NCBI GenBank assembly: GCA_017469645.1
Contig: JAFUFY010000005.1
Location: 62,001-126,000, forward strand
Source of the DNA: Campylobacter sp.
GTDB lineage: Bacteria; Campylobacterota; Campylobacteria; Campylobacterales; Campylobacteraceae
Length of the DNA stretch: 64,000 nt
Direction of reading: 5' to 3'
Part shown: positions 63,613-64,000 of the stretch, piece by piece
How positions within the stretch are numbered: position 1 is the first letter of the stretch
Layout: every line of letters starts with the position of its first letter
The notes under the pieces: model-generated
Seen by the model: the letters and a program-made list of their open reading frames with translations, nothing else
Told to the model about the DNA's origin: nothing
Database searches by the model: none
Program-made: the position numbers and the translations under genes

Positions 63613-64000
63613 TGAGAAAATATAATCCAAAAGGCGACAAATCAAAGCAAAATTATTACAAAGATAGATTTTTTGTAAATAAATCAACGACTAAATTTGG
63701 AGTATTAGGCACTAAATTTGAAAGCGAAATAGAAAGATTAGCCAAATTTGGCGTTGAAATTTTAAATTCGTATGTAGAATTTGACAATTTAGTTGTTTAT
63801 ATCAAAAAAAATGATAATTTAAAAGCATTAAAAATTTTTAAAGATTTAGGTTATGAAATTTTGTGCGAGTTAAGCGGTGTTGATTTGACAGAAAAACAAA
63901 ACGGAATCGAAGTTTTTTACCAAATTTTAAACACAAACGAAGCCAAAAGAGCAAGAATCAAATGTTTAGTTGAAAATAAAACATTTTTGCAAAGTGTGAG
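63612..64000 (+). CDS. nuoC: NADH-quinone oxidoreductase (complex I) subunit C (3' end outside window)
   Basis: The frame starts at the ATG overlapping the nuoB stop by one base and is open to the window end (about 129 residues visible). The N-terminal ~30 residues are charged ([21 protein letters not shown]). The central alpha/beta part (NLKALKIFKDLGYEILCELSGVDLTEKQNGIEVFYQILN) matches the 30-kDa subunit domain. It is not fused to nuoD within the visible part. Confidence 0.85.
   Translation, partial: MRKYNPKGDKSKQNYYKDRFFVNKSTTKFGVLGTKFESEIERLAKFGVEILNSYVEFDNLVVYIKKNDNLKALKIFKDLGYEILCELSGVDLTEKQNGIEVFYQILNTNEAKRARIKCLVENKTFLQSV

Overview
The window is AT-rich, densely packed chromosomal DNA from a member of the Campylobacterales, most likely a Campylobacter. 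The gene order repeatedly matches my recollection of the C. jejuni map: rplY-pth-permease-lysA-HAD-pheA-hisC-[gap]-dxs-perR-CHAD protein-ubiE-xseA-serC; fabZ-lpxA-clpX-mreB-mreC-carB; bcp-tautomerase-ilvE-SPFH protein; and chaN-TonB receptor-exbB-exbD-tonB. Between hisC and dxs, where C. jejuni carries fliF-fliG-fliH, the two genes here overlap by one base. This suggests a non-flagellated lineage (for example the C. hominis/C. ureolyticus/C. gracilis type). A pilT-type retraction ATPase is present. The species cannot be fixed from the window alone.

Layout: (1) 1-11.6 kb, minus strand: one long, mostly overlapping haem/iron operon. It encodes a TonB-dependent receptor, a class III ABC importer (permease, ATPase, binding protein), a HutW/ChuW-like radical-SAM protein, a flavodoxin, ChaN lipoprotein, a second receptor, and ExbB, ExbD and TonB (cut by the window start). 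A 36-bp palindrome and a Fur-box-like site lie upstream. (2) 11.6-24.8 kb, minus: serC, xseA, ubiE, CHAD protein, perR, dxs, hisC, pheA, HAD protein, lysA, LptF/G permease, pth, rplY. (3) 24.9-27.0 kb: a type II restriction-modification pair. The endonuclease gene is intact, but the cytosine methyltransferase gene is broken by a G10 tract and an in-frame TAA. (4) 27-33.5 kb, minus: pilT, tal, serB, LpxH-like phosphoesterase, argC, greA, lpxB. (5) 33.5-37.5 kb: a lipoprotein, surE, tcdA and an orphan GTPase (plus), then an Asp/Glu racemase (minus). (6) 37.6-47.2 kb, minus: EamA transporter, carB, mreC, mreB, clpX, lpxA, fabZ, queH. (7) 47.2-59.7 kb, mostly plus: DUF748/AsmA-like protein, dapB, purF, (minus: bcp, tautomerase), ilvE, SPFH protein, MBL-fold hydrolase, Pit transporter, small beta-barrel outer-membrane protein. 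(8) 59.8-64 kb: gpsA, AI-2E-family permease and a lipoprotein (minus), then the start of the nuo (complex I) operon (plus).

The most unusual content is non-coding. A dispersed element occurs three times (32235-32343, 52591-52762, 62469-62579). Each copy has an AT-rich hairpin, a conserved block reading CCACTTCTAGCGTGCAGGGG (one substitution in the third copy), and a very G-rich hairpin whose 5' half also fits a G-quadruplex motif. Stem sequences differ between copies but stay complementary. Separately, a G9 tract sits immediately upstream of the -10 box of the outer-membrane protein gene at 59121, a layout typical of promoter phase variation.

Functionally, the haem operon covers uptake across both membranes, energisation, and a probable oxygen-independent way of opening the porphyrin ring. 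PerR lies in the neighbouring cluster. The rest is housekeeping: serine, histidine, phenylalanine, lysine, arginine, branched-chain amino acid and purine synthesis, lipid A synthesis, cell shape and translation. I saw no tRNA, rRNA, CRISPR array, transposase or prophage gene.
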